DNA of 64,000 nt from Limnoperna fortunei (Eukaryota > Mollusca > Bivalvia > Mytilida > Modiolidae), in the NCBI GenBank assembly GCA_944474755.1, contig OX104116.1:7133547-7197546 (forward strand), given 5' to 3'. Under the pieces are notes generated by a model. The model did no database searches, was not told the origin of the DNA, and worked only from the letters and a program-made list of their open reading frames with translations. The position numbers were made by a program, and so were the translations under genes. Shown piece by piece: positions 59,401 to 64,000 of this stretch; within the stretch, counting starts at the first letter, position 1; the number at the start of each line of letters is the position of its first letter.

Positions 59401-62163
59401 GTCATATAATCATATATCATTAAGGTATTCGTAAAACCAAAAGTATGCATAAATAATAAAATATTTAGTCAAACCACTTTTATAATATATATCCATGGCA
59501 TCTATGATCTCAACAAAAAATGGATGCCTTGATTTTTTTGAAAGTTGCACAAAAAACACAAGCATTTATGAGTTTTATATGACAATAAGTTTCTGTGACA
59601 ATAAAAACATGTGGCTATATTTTATGTTTTACAGGACTTACTTTGTTATTGGGTTCAAGGACAAACCAACAGAACTATGGGATGTGAAGACATTAACCAT
59701 GCTACGTGAGACAGGTAAAAGTTTGCCGATACCAACAGCTATGGAATGGTCCCCATCTTTTGGTGGTAAACCAACTAAGAAGAAGCACTTATTGTCCAAT
59801 CAAAACCCAACAGAAGTAGACGAAAATAACTCATCTGTGATCTCACAGAGTACTAACTCGACAGCAGTACCAGAATCTGACAAGTAAGATATAGTATAGT
59901 GTGGATGCCATGTTGTTCTTTTTGTTCTGAAGCATTTTATTCTAGAATTCATACACAAATTGTTAATATCATAAACATGTTGGCAAAATCAAATGACTAT
60001 CAGTAACCCATAGCTGAATCAATGCTGTCCCTCTTTCCAGTATCCATGCCAAAAATGCTTTAGTTCCCTTTTTTCTTTAGTTTACACCACTATTTATGTT
60101 TATTACAACTCAGAAGATAAGGACACAGATACATTTTTTACATGCACAAATGACTTAAAGATAAGAAACTTGTCATCTGATTGGTTAGTGTTATCTTATA
60201 AAATTCATAAAAAGGAAGAATTATAGGATTGAACACCGTTTTCAATGCATTTATTGGTATATTAACAAGACCAACTGTTTCACAAACAAATAAAAGTCTT
60301 CGGACTTTTATGATATGTTTGTGAGTGAGTTGGTCTTGTTGATATACCGATAAATCAATTGAAAACGGTGTTCAATCCTTATAATTCTTTAAAATTGCAT
60401 TAAGAAACATTAAGAAATAAATTTTCCTATTAGGTATTCTCAATTCTATGTTTCTTGTGTATTTTGGGAGAAGGGATCGTCGACCTAACGTTTGAATATT
60501 TTGTTGATTTTTACGTATCAAATGTTATTCATAAACCATCCTTTGATTTTAATAAATAAGTTTTAAATTAAATCAATAACTTAATTTTCTTTATCGAAAA
60601 CAAGAATCATTTTAATTTAATAAATTATTAACATTAATTTATAATACAAATAATTTGTCATCGCTATCGATATTGAATGCCGCCATCTTTGTTTACTTTG
60701 GTTATGCTAAAAATAGTTCGGTCAATGTCATTTATCCTAAAATAAATTGAGTCAACTTCATTTATCAAAAAATATATTTCGTTAAAAATCTCAAACGGAA
60801 GTAATCTAGACCAATCAAATAAACATATTTTTAAATATGCAAATCATATTAGAATTATATAGGATTAAACACCATGGTTTAGGAAATTATCAATGTGTTA
60901 ACCCTGGAAACCCTCTCACAAAGTCAAGTTTGTGAGGGAGTCGCTTGAGTTTACACATTGATTGTTTCCTAAAACACTGTGTTTAATCCTTATAATTCTC
61001 ATAAAGCTTCAAAACCAGTTACAGAAAACCCATCTAGATCTCAAAATGTACCAAAGCAGAAAAACGTTGAAATATATAAAACATCATGGCTGATGTCAAA
61101 AAAAAAATTTCTTTCAGAAAATTGCAGATAACATTAAAAGCTAAAGAGTGGAGATTTTTTTTCTTTGATTTTCAGACAATTACAATATTTCACAAGAAAA
61201 TGAAGCTTTTTTTATTCATTACCAGTATGTATAATTGTAATTAAATAATTGTGAACTAATTACATGTGTGTTAGTGTTTGTTGAAACCCCTGTAATTGTG
61301 TTTTCATATTCTGATTTGGTTTCAGGATTAAACAGTTGTTTTACATATAGCATGATGTTCTTATTTCTAGGTATTGTCATAAATTTTCAAATAAGACAAA
61401 AATGTGGTGTTTTTTTTCTTTAGATTGTATAATATGATTTTATCTGTGTTGATCATTGCATATATGTTGATTAAAATATATTGTTTGTTGAAATTTGTTT
61501 ACAAATATTATAAGTGCTGCATTTTAAAATTATCTTGTTTTTTTTTTCAGTAAGACAACTCCACGTGAGCATTTAGTATACTCAGATATAGAGGGAAGCC
61601 TATTTCATTTCATCATAGAAAACAATACATTTGTTGATGCTTCAAAAATCCCACCAGAGGTAAACAAAAACACAGAAATTCATGTTTTCAAAGAATACAT
61701 TAAGACAAAGTTATCCATCAAGTTTGATCAAATACACACCAGTGTAATTTTAATCTGAACAAACTTTGAATGAACATTCCTTACATGTATTGTAAAAATA
61801 TGTAACTAATAAGTAAGTTTTCTCCATTTGTTGAGATGCTGAAGCCAAGTAATTATTTTTAAAATCTATTATTTGTATGTATTTTATTTTATTGACATAA
61901 TGGCAAATGGATGAACTATGAATAAAACATTTCATATTTTTTACCTGGGGTTTTTAGTTTAGCCTGTGGTTACCTAAAACACAAATGGTGCTAGTGTTGA
62001 AAAACAGACTCTCAAAATGCCGAAAGCAGAATTAATTTGAATTTTATTGTTTACAGACAAATATTGGAACAATAAAATGTATAGCATGGAAAGGAGACAA
62101 TATAATATTTGGTGACATGGACGGACAACTGTCTGTATGGGATCTGAAGCTTAAAACTCAAAG
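26417..62163 (+). CDS. WDR11: WDR11, WD repeat-containing protein 11 (16 exons, 5' and 3' incomplete)
   Basis: WDR11 is a double beta-propeller protein. In vertebrates it works with FAM91A1 on trans-Golgi vesicle capture and has links to cilia and Hedgehog signalling. The sixteen exons listed separately sum to 2121 bases, have GT-AG borders, and agree in phase throughout. Their product matches human WDR11 as I remember it: VKWSQENYHHDLGSPYTLRL against VKWARENYHHNIGSPYCLRL, LWNADTGTKLWKKSY (identical), LLYPREILILDLE-NQTVG, IRMCPPLTTKN and ELWDV-T-TLLRE. WD-type strands include IIVWDV, MILWNA, MIFWEI, TELWDV and LSVWDL. It runs from the residue next to human Trp30 to about residue 780. The first coding exon and the C-terminal third lie outside or were not found. 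The introns are heavily loaded with tandem repeats and transposons. Confidence 0.95.
26613..26654 (+). CDS. WDR11: WDR11 exon
   Basis: Fourteen codons, VIQVLVKHKGTVVK, with both borders in phase 0 (TTGTTGCAG acceptor, GTAAGA donor). It matches human LQVLEKHKADVVK. Confidence 0.93.
26806..26924. mobile_element. Long palindrome, MITE-like
   Basis: The left arm GGATATAACTGTATTGTAG..GAAGATTTGC pairs with GCAAATCTTC..CAATACAGTTATCTCC. The arms are about 33-36 bp around a loop of about 46 bp. It lies in the WDR11 intron after 26654. Confidence 0.65.
27161..27415 (-). repeat. tRNA-derived SINE
   Basis: On the minus strand the head GGAGGCCTTGG..TGGATAAGTGGTTAAGGTAG carries an A box, and AGGTTCAAGTCTC is the B box. 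It is followed by the body blocks shared with 12476 and 58961 (AGGATTGCCTGTTCTCCTAC, ACTGGACATCATAACATAGC). It lies inside a WDR11 intron and is antisense to the gene. Confidence 0.75.
27471..28173. repeat. 26-bp tandem array, about 27 units
   Basis: The unit is AACATTTAAAACTGGATAAG plus TCATTC. Variant units (CACTAGAC, CTTGATAAG, GGACAAG, GGATAGG) recur in the same order at about 234-bp spacing, so a nine-unit higher-order block was duplicated. The array ends about 110 bp before a WDR11 exon acceptor. Confidence 0.93.
28285..28438 (+). CDS. WDR11: WDR11 exon
   Basis: It starts VKWSQENYHHDLGSPYTLRL and contains the WD strand GLIIVWDV. It ends KPIQ plus one base, and the donor is GTAGAT. Confidence 0.95.
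28751..28924 (+). CDS. WDR11: WDR11 exon
   Basis: DLQWLSNQDASHDLLVALHP, then MILWNADTGTKLWKKSYTET and LLSFSFDPFHHRNVA. This is among the most conserved parts of the family. It ends with one base (T) before GTATGT. Confidence 0.96.
28925..29660. other. WDR11 intron, unassigned part
   Basis: There is a short duplicated block (CTACAAACTAGT..CATCAATGTTTTGTGACATC, 29256-29322). Nothing else was recognised. Confidence 0.4.
29661..29835 (+). repeat. Dispersed repeat, copy 1 (inverted partner at 58412)
   Basis: The segment CCACTTTTCTGAAG..TTCACCTTTGGAGGCC matches the reverse complement of 58412-58588 at roughly 80% by eye, including TTAATTAACCAAGTAAATT, CCAGTTATAAAACTTACC and TTCACCTTTGGAGGCCTT. 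Confidence 0.75.
30437..30599. mobile_element. Long palindrome, about 163 bp, MITE-like
   Basis: ATTACATACATTATGTGTAGG..ACAACTACCTGTATCACGTC on the left pairs with GACGTGATACAGGTAGTTGT..ACATTTAAATGTATGTAAT-like sequence on the right. The apex is CGAGACGCGCAGCGTCGAG. The stem is near-perfect with a few mismatches. Confidence 0.8.
30600..31700. other. WDR11 intron, unassigned part
   Basis: There is a short TA run (30968-30986). At 31465-31520 a block 'ATTATTTAAATGGCGGTAAC' is echoed near 33603-33630. No gene was seen. Confidence 0.4.
31701..31755 (+). repeat. Left copy of 55-bp duplicated splice acceptor and exon start
   Basis: Positions 31701-31755 match 33160-33214 at 52 of 55 bases, including the acceptor TTCTGTTTCAG and the exon start TTTTAGGACAAGATTGTATT. 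The two copies flank the element at 31755-33159. The right copy belongs to the real WDR11 exon at 33188. Confidence 0.9.
31729..31814 (+). pseudogene. Decoy WDR11 exon fused to repeat sequence
   Basis: From the duplicated acceptor the WDR11 frame reads LGQDCIIFVSPATKVAEGET and then YVWESGGGVST before a TGA at 31824. GGC|GTAAGC at 31815 could serve as a donor, which would shift the downstream frame. Use of this acceptor would truncate the protein. Confidence 0.5.
31755..33159 (+). mobile_element. GTCTCGCCTGC element, copy 1, with ~146-bp internal repeats
   Basis: The left end TGTCTCGCCTGCGAC, itself a hairpin with AGGCGAGACA, and the right end GCAGGCGAGACG form short terminal inverted repeats. 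After the right repeat comes a tail TTTTTCTGTGTCCACAC shared with copies 2 and 3. About eight internal units of about 146 bp each carry CCAGCGACTACGTTAAAGTT, GGTAGGATGACAATATTTGG and CACCTGACCTTGACCTCAA. Confidence 0.85.
33188..33289 (+). CDS. WDR11: WDR11 exon
   Basis: The product is LGQDCIVFIEDFSITKIPSD, then NGKKFYICSPTNQ, matching human GIVFISDFSPSKPPSGPGKK. The acceptor and first 27 bases are duplicated at 31701-31755, on the other side of a repeat element. Confidence 0.94.
33400..33460. repeat. Short triple repeat
   Basis: GTGGGCCTTTGTGGTTCAGA-type units of 20 bp, about three in tandem, in a WDR11 intron. Confidence 0.7.
33731..35110 (+). mobile_element. GTCTCGCCTGC-family element, diverged copy, interrupted
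   Basis: The left end CTTGCCTGCC..GGCAGGACATAT is the diverged counterpart of TCTCGCCTGCG..GGCGAGACATAT. After an insertion (33764-34720) the element resumes with CGTTATATCTTTGTAAGC, AAGCCATAGGTCCATC and CACCTGACCTTGACCTCAAC units. The right end is unclear. Confidence 0.65.
33764..34720. mobile_element. TIR element (TACTGTGAAA ends) nested in another element
   Basis: The left end TACTGTGAAATACTTTTTAT..TCGTGGGGTATCAATTTTCG reappears inverted at the right end (..ATTGATACCCACGAATTTAA..GTACTTTCACAGTA). The arms are about 50 bp with few mismatches. The interior of about 850 bp has no transposase. I remember 'TTCGTGG' repeats of this kind from many mollusc genomes, and a degenerate piece lies near 50118. 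Confidence 0.8.
35234..35345 (+). CDS. WDR11: WDR11 exon, variable linker
   Basis: This Ser/Lys-rich linker (SSLKSENSNGSMEKKSSSKN and on to GESSSKK) sits between conserved blocks. It is poorly conserved with human, but both borders fit the phase of the neighbouring exons (two bases in, two bases out). The acceptor is TTTTTTCAG and the donor is GTAAGA. Confidence 0.85.
35585..40006. repeat. 87-bp tandem array of hairpin-forming units, about 49 copies
   Basis: Each 87-bp unit contains ATAGGATAAATGTTCC and, about 26 bp later, the inverted GGAACTTTTATCCTAT, plus smaller palindromes such as GTTCTATTGCGGAAC. The array starts after a segment (35585-35720) that matches, inverted, the right part of the element inserted at 38225. 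The repeat therefore seems to have arisen inside an inverted-repeat element. Units vary at set positions (AAATAAACG/AAATATACG, TATCCTATAAC/TATCATATAAC/GATCATATAAC/TATCCTTTAAC, GCGG/TGTGG/GCAG). Two units carry deletions (about 38847 and 39306). It fills much of the WDR11 intron 35346-41652. Confidence 0.95.
38225..38443. mobile_element. 219-bp MITE inserted in the 87-bp array
   Basis: The element runs GTGAACATATAT..CTGTCAC and is flanked by the exact 6-bp duplication AAATAT (38219-38224 and 38444-38449). The interrupted array unit (..AACTAACTAAATAT|ACGTTACAAGG) is restored on excision. Its two halves are imperfect inverted repeats that share the GTTCC/GGAAC and TATAATAAAAGTTCC words with the array unit. 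Confidence 0.88.
40128..40604. mobile_element. 477-bp TIR element (CAGGCTTTCAAGC ends)
   Basis: CAGGCTTTCAAGC at 40128-40140 is exactly inverted at 40592-40604. AACATA flanks both sides (40122-40127 and 40605-40610), giving a 6-bp target duplication. The interior has two diverged copies of 'CCTGAAAAAAGCCCTC..TTTTTT' and no transposase. Confidence 0.85.
41201..41420. repeat. TATACCCCC-family dispersed repeat, short copy
   Basis: The hairpin GTACCCCCACTTCGGAGAAG plus AGGGGTATAC is followed by TTGTCTGTCCGTCTGTTAC. No internal tandem units are present. Confidence 0.65.
41653..41830 (+). CDS. WDR11: WDR11 exon
   Basis: The product TSNDVESVALNECLQLMYHQ continues HHLILLYPREILILDLEINQ and TVGIIQLEKSGSPYIQ. 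It is nearly co-linear with human ITLNDCLQLAYLPSKRNHML. Confidence 0.96.
41831..44582. other. WDR11 intron, no element recognised
   Basis: AT-rich, with only short unconserved open frames. I see no RNA gene or repeat of note. Confidence 0.45.
44583..44706 (+). CDS. WDR11: WDR11 exon
   Basis: VLSLRQRDVLICLHENGSLT then ARVRRKTNVIST matches human FCLHENGCITLRVRRSYNNI. It ends with one base before GTAAGC. Confidence 0.95.
44845..45100. repeat. TATACCCCC-family dispersed repeat
   Basis: TATGCCCCCACGATGACACG plus TTGGGGGGGTGGCATTAAG is a hairpin followed by TCCGTCCGTCTGTCCATCCG. It lies in the intron just before the exon at 45229. Confidence 0.65.
45229..45410 (+). CDS. WDR11: WDR11 exon
   Basis: The product includes YDVRCQSDSMRVTKNSRVCC and LSITDGRMIFWEILLSS, matching human YDLRSQCDAIRVTKTVRP and VVSDGRVMIWEL. 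The donor is GTAAGT. Confidence 0.96.
45722..45974 (+). CDS. WDR11: WDR11 exon
   Basis: It contains PLSVLSSMIGHHSIPIGHGH, LKFVMTGLLSGISPSISVIR and MCPPLTTKNYHVYNPLLAI. The human counterpart is LKFLLTGLLSGLPAPQFAIR followed by MCPPLTTKN. Confidence 0.96.
46396..46480 (+). CDS. WDR11: WDR11 exon
   Basis: GNTSGVIQILNISSGAIEKE then YSVHTTTV corresponds to human GTSNGSVLVYHLTSGLLHKE. It ends with AG of a split Arg codon. Confidence 0.93.
47152..47212. repeat. Short palindrome
   Basis: GGCTCTTTCACCGAAAGAGCC is a perfect 9-bp stem with an ACC loop. The outer flanks TTTGGTGTGTTTCATTT and AAATAAACCAAA extend the pairing imperfectly. Confidence 0.6.
47831..48335. repeat. 42-bp tandem array, 12 units
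   Basis: The unit is ACCAACTGTGTACAGGCTGC, then ATGCCAATGATATGTAAATGAG. Variants are CCAGGGATATG and TTGCCAGAAATATG. Since 42 is a multiple of three, long minus-strand frames stay open (14-residue periodicity, for example 47756-48295), but they are not genes. It ends about 140 bp before a WDR11 acceptor. Confidence 0.95.
48475..48581 (+). CDS. WDR11: WDR11 exon
   Basis: GLEWCSLQSFMSFSYPNPGP then NEIVFVDVSSG matches human GIEWTSLTSFLSFATSTP and NELQLVDLPTG. The donor GTTCAT is weaker than usual, but the phase fits both neighbours. Confidence 0.92.
48582..49952. other. WDR11 intron, mostly unassigned
   Basis: It contains a small palindrome with GCCGTATACATCAGGC and ATGTATACG (about 48826-48870). 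No gene was seen. Confidence 0.4.
49953..50090. mobile_element. Long palindrome, 138 bp, MITE-like
   Basis: GTTATTCCGGTCTTAGACAG..TATATAATGTCACATTCACG pairs with TGTGAATGTGACATTATATA..GTCTAAGACCGGAATAAC. The apex is CATTCGCCTTCGGCTCATGG. Confidence 0.85.
50373..50548. mobile_element. Long palindrome, about 175 bp, MITE-like
   Basis: ATAGGATAATTATTTGGGC..GTGAATATCCAAAATATGAT pairs with ATCATATTTTGGATATTCAC..GCCCAATTGATTATCCTAT. Inner arms include GTGCCGCATAACGCATCTGA, paired with its inverted partner. Confidence 0.85.
50950..52805 (+). mobile_element. GTCTCGCCTGC element, copy 2, about eleven 146-bp units
   Basis: The left end GTCTCGCCTGCGACGAAAGT and its hairpin are followed by GGCGGCGGCGGCG, then about eleven 146-bp units. 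The later units are more diverged. The right end is GCAGGCGAGACGTTTTTCTG plus TGTCCACACT. Most units carry TGACCTTGACCTCAA. The plus-strand open frame 52737-52943 spans the right end and is not a gene. Confidence 0.88.
52810..53440. repeat. Diverged ~170-200-bp tandem repeat
   Basis: The blocks 'ACCATAGTCTTGTCCG', 'GCCATAACTTTTTT', 'AGATATTTGGTATGTAGGTA', 'GTGTCA' and 'ACCTCAAGGTCA' recur three to four times with growing divergence. The array follows directly after copy 2 of the GTCTCGCCTGC element. Confidence 0.65.
53441..54729. other. WDR11 intron, unassigned
   Basis: AT-rich with no recognisable feature. Confidence 0.45.
54730..55700 (+). mobile_element. GTCTCGCCTGC element, copy 3, about five 146-bp units
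   Basis: It has the same ends as copies 1 and 2 (GTCTCGCCTGCGACGAAAGT; GCAGGCGAGGCGTTTTTCTG plus TGTCCACACT) and about five internal units. It stops about 30 bp before the acceptor of the WDR11 exon at 55733, so it occupies the normal polypyrimidine and branch-point neighbourhood. Confidence 0.88.
55733..55805 (+). CDS. WDR11: WDR11 exon
   Basis: KITQVRPNRDHESPIEIMRV then SYS, related to human FRGERGNDESAIEMIKVSHL. The acceptor lies only about 30 bp after the end of a GTCTCGCCTGC element (54730-55700). Confidence 0.92.
56019..57821 (+). mobile_element. Decayed pogo-like (Tc1/mariner superfamily) element
   Basis: The ends CCGTCTTTTGG and CCAAAAGACGG are inverted repeats within a longer TIR containing GTATAATGCGCA-type motifs, which also recur just inside each end. 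Both sides are flanked by TA, the Tc1/mariner target duplication. The interior encodes a broken HTH/CENP-B-type DNA-binding region (see 56524). The DDE catalytic part is not recognisable and seems deleted. Confidence 0.88.
56524..56820 (+). pseudogene. Pogo transposase N-terminal DNA-binding region, broken
   Basis: From ATG: MGQVRNSFTAKEKFRVVAYA, EVHGNRAAGRVFSVNESNVR, LW, then TGA and TAA. The same frame continues KDRLKQMPKTKMANRG, HYPEIEADLLKWVTDRR and GYGISTTELRLKVYM to a TAG. The pattern FT-x-x-x-K..A-x-x-HGNRAAGR-F-V-E-NVR-W and PE-E-LL-WV is that of the paired HTH domains in pogo-type transposases. At least three in-frame stops make it non-functional. Confidence 0.8.
57822..58411. other. 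WDR11 intron, unassigned
   Basis: No recognisable element or gene. Confidence 0.4.
58412..58588 (-). repeat. Dispersed repeat, copy 2 (inverted relative to 29661)
   Basis: Its reverse complement aligns with 29661-29835. Both copies are in WDR11 introns, in opposite orientation and about 29 kb apart. Confidence 0.75.
58634..58747. mobile_element. Long palindrome, 114 bp, MITE-like
   Basis: CCTGGGTGCCGTTTCATAAA plus GCGATCGCTAATTAA pairs with TTAAGCTAACGATCGC plus TTTATGAAATGGCACCCAGG. The apex is ATGCAATTTAAATGGGATAA. Confidence 0.85.
58961..59388 (-). repeat. tRNA-derived SINE with internal tandem duplication
   Basis: On the minus strand a head with AGCTGAGTGGTTAGGTAG (A box) and TAGTTCAAGTCTCA (B box) is followed by the same body as the SINE at 27161. 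A segment of about 95 bp (CTTCCTTAACTGGCAATCCT to GGGCTGACAG) is present twice, at about 59150-59240 and 59246-59335, each with its own B box. Confidence 0.75.
59635..59883 (+). CDS. WDR11: WDR11 exon
   Basis: TYFVIGFKDKPTELWDVKTL then TMLRETGKSLPIPTAMEWSP matches human YLAVVFRDKPLELWDVRTCT. The rest is a variable Ser/Asn-rich linker ending ESDK. Confidence 0.96.
60214..60389. mobile_element. Long palindrome, 176 bp, AGAATTATA-family MITE
   Basis: AGAATTATAGGATTGAACAC..GTTTTCAAT pairs with ATTGAAAACGGTGTTCAATC..CTTATAATTCT. The inner arms include AACAAGACCAACT and AGTTGGTCTTGTT. The apex is AAAGTCTTCGGACTTT. The ends are shared with 60851-60999. Confidence 0.85.
60851..60999. mobile_element. 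Long palindrome, 149 bp, AGAATTATA-family MITE
   Basis: AGAATTATATAGGATTAAAC plus ACCATGGTTTAGGAAA pairs with TTTCCTAAAACACTGTGTTT plus AATCCTTATAATTCT. The apex is CTCACAAAGTCAAGTTTGTGAG. It lies 460 bp from its relative at 60214. Confidence 0.85.
61551..61659 (+). CDS. WDR11: WDR11 exon
   Basis: TTPREHLVYSDIEGSLFHFI then ENNTFVDASKIPPE matches human SAREHFVFTDIDGQVYHLTV and DSARIPPD. It ends in phase 0. Confidence 0.95.
62057..62163 (+). CDS. WDR11: WDR11 exon (last in window)
   Basis: TNIGTIKCIAWKGDNIIFGD then MDGQLSVWDLKLKTQ matches human SITCIAWKGDTLVLGDMDGN followed by LNFWDLK. It ends with AG of a split codon before GTATTA. The next exon was not found before 64000. Confidence 0.96.
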
Positions 62164-62419
62164 GTATTAATACAGGGATCCTCGTTTTGGTTTGAAATAC
62201 AACTAGTCTGAGTTGACTCCGAACTTGGATAACTCGGGGGTCCTTGTTTTGGATTGAAATACAACCTAGTCGCAGTTGACTAAAAACCTTGGATAACTCA
62301 AGGATGCTTGTTGTGGTTTATTATCCAACCAAGTCTGAAATACATGTACTGTTAATATTTTGGGATACATAAAAGGGAGAAGAACAAAATTTTTTCTTAA
62401 TCCATTTTTAGGCCTTTTT

Positions 62420-62645
62420 ATACCCCCAGCAAACTAGTTTGGGGGGGGGGGGGTATATAGGAATCACCCTGTCTGTCTGTCCGTCTGTCTGTCTTTCCGT
62501 CTGTTCACATCCCTTGTTAGCGCTTCTCCTCTTAAACCGCTTGACAGATTTTGATGAAACTTTACATGAAGGAAGTACATCATATGTAGATGCGCATGAA
62601 GAATTTTCGTCGCTGTTGGATATTATTCAGGGGAGATAATTGGAA
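62420..62645. repeat. TATACCCCC-family dispersed repeat
   Basis: TATACCCCCAGCAAACTAGT plus TTGGGGGGGG..GGGTATATAG is followed by GTCTGTCTGTCCGTCTGTC and 'GACAGATTTTGATGAAACTT'. It includes a G run whose length may be unreliable. Confidence 0.75.
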
Positions 62646-62654
62646 TTACACTTT

Positions 62655-64000
62655 TAGCTCACCTGAGGGTCATGTGAGCTATTGTTATCACTTTGCGTCC
62701 GTCGGCGTCGTCGTGGGCAGCGGCGGCGGCGTCTGTAAACTTTTTACATTTTAATCTTCTTCTCTGAAACCACTTGGCCAATTGAAATCAAACTTGGCCA
62801 TAATGTTCATTGGATGGACCTTTACAAAGTTTGTGTTTTTTATTTTGATTGGTAAACTAATATGGCCGCCACCTCAAGACTTAGTTTAACATAGGACCTA
62901 TGGGAAAAAAGTTTAAAAGGGCTTCTTCTCTGAAACCGTTGAACCAATCAAAACAAAACTTACTAGCAATATTGTTTGGATGGTCCTCTATAAAGTTTGT
63001 GTTTTTGATGGGAATTGGAAATTCAAAATGGCCGCCACCGCAGGACTTAGTTTAACATAGAACCCTATGGGAAAAAGTTTTAAAAGGCTTCTTCTCTGAA
63101 ACCGGTTAATCAATGGAAACAAAAAATTACCAGCAATATTGTTTGGATGGTCGTCTATAAAGTTTGTGTTTTTTATGGCAATTGGAAATTCAAAATGGCT
63201 GCCACTGCAGGACTTAATTTAACATAGGACCCTATGGGAAAAAGTTTGAAAGGCTTCTTTTCTGAAACCGGTCAACCAATGGAAACAAAACTTACTAGCA
63301 ATATTGTTTGGATGGTCCTCTATAAAGTTAATGTTTTTTATCCCAATCGGAAATTCAAAATGGCCGCCACAGCAGGACTTAGTTTAACATTCGACCCTAT
63401 GAGAAAAAAGTTTAAAAGGGCTTCTTCTCTGAAACGGTTTAACCAATCAAAACAAAACTTACTAGCAATATTGTTTGGATGGTCTTCTATAAAGTTTGTG
63501 TTTTTGTTGGGAATTGGAAATTCAAAATGGCAGCTACCGCAGGACTTAGTTTAACATAGGACCCTATGGGAAAAAGTTTTTAAAGGCTTCTTCTCTGAAA
63601 CCAGTTAATCAATGGAAACAAAAACTTACTAGCAATATTGTTTGGATGGTCCTCTATAAAGTTTATGTTTTTTATGGCAATTGGAAATTCAAAATGGCCG
63701 CTACCACAGGACTTAGTTTAACATAGGACCCTATGAGAAAAAAGTTTAAAAGGGCTACTTCTCTGAAACGGTTTAACCAATCAAAACAAAACTTACTAGC
63801 AATATTGTTTGGATGGTCCTCTATAAAGTTTGTGTTTTTGATGGCAATTTGGAAATTCAAAATGGCTGCCACTGCAGGACTTAATTTAACATAGGACCCT
63901 AAGGGAAAAAGTTTGAAAGGCTTCTTTTCTGAAACCGGTCAACCAATGGAAACAAAACTTACTAGCAATATTGTTTGGATGGTCCTCTATAAAGTTAATG
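62655..64000. repeat. AGCTCACCTGAGG-family repeat with ~168-bp tandem units, open at right edge
   Basis: It starts with the hairpin AGCTCACCTGAGGGTCATGTGAGCT, then GTCGGCGTCGTCGTGGGCAG. About seven units of about 168 bp follow, each with 'CTTCTTCTCTGAAACC', 'TTACTAGCAATATTGTTTGG', 'GGAAATTCAAAATGGC' and 'AGGACTTAGTTTAACATAGG'. The open frames here (63234-63554 and 63672-63872) are by-products of the repeat. Confidence 0.9.

Noticed and set aside
63234..63872. ORFs near the right edge
   Set aside because: They are generated by the ~168-bp repeat units. There is no family similarity.

Overview
This window is animal nuclear DNA, most likely from a bivalve mollusc and possibly a mussel (Mytilidae). 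It is AT-rich, with small GT-AG-spliced exons separated by kilobase introns full of tandem arrays and inverted-repeat elements. Several dispersed repeats look familiar from bivalve genomes: a 'TATACCCCC...GGGGGTATATAG' family followed by TCCGTC runs, a 'GTCTCGCCTGC' family, a V-SINE-like tRNA-derived SINE body, and an ACGCGCGTTTCGTC-containing satellite. The taxon is inferred from memory of such repeats. No database was searched.

The one gene I can firmly identify is WDR11, a large WD40 double-propeller scaffold protein. It lies on the + strand from 26417 to beyond the window. Sixteen coding exons (26417-62163, 2121 coding bases) join with fully consistent intron phases and match human WDR11 from about residue 30 to about residue 780. 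The first coding exon (about 30 residues) was not found in the window. The C-terminal part, about 430 residues in human, lies beyond 64000.

Layout. 1-2146: 511-bp satellite. 2260-2720: fold-back element. 4066-6625: a 2560-bp DNA transposon-like element with perfect 42-bp terminal inverted repeats and TTA target duplications. It carries a SAM-domain-like exon and, on the other strand, a small ORF with a signal-peptide-like N-terminus. 6.6-18.7 kb: mostly unassigned DNA with SINE pieces, a TATACCCCC-family element with five internal units (15645-16733), a hAT-like non-autonomous element (16832-17472), and four short fragments of one dispersed coding-like repeat. 18695-22167: a 24-bp minisatellite. 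22.2-26.4 kb: unassigned, with a THAP-like remnant and CACGTG motifs. 26.4-62.2 kb: WDR11. Its introns hold a 26-bp array, a 42-bp array, a 4.4-kb array of 87-bp hairpin units grown inside an inverted-repeat element, four copies of the GTCTCGCCTGC element with 146-bp internal repeats, a decayed pogo element, and several long palindromes. 62.4 kb to the end: bivalve-type dispersed repeats with about 168-bp tandem units.

The most notable observations are these. A GTCTCGCCTGC element is flanked by a 55-bp duplication of a WDR11 splice acceptor and exon start, creating a decoy exon. Its 146-bp units repeatedly carry a TCAAGGTCA nuclear-receptor-type site. The 87-bp hairpin array appears to have grown from a mobile element. 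The 42-bp-TIR element carries gene-like sequence.
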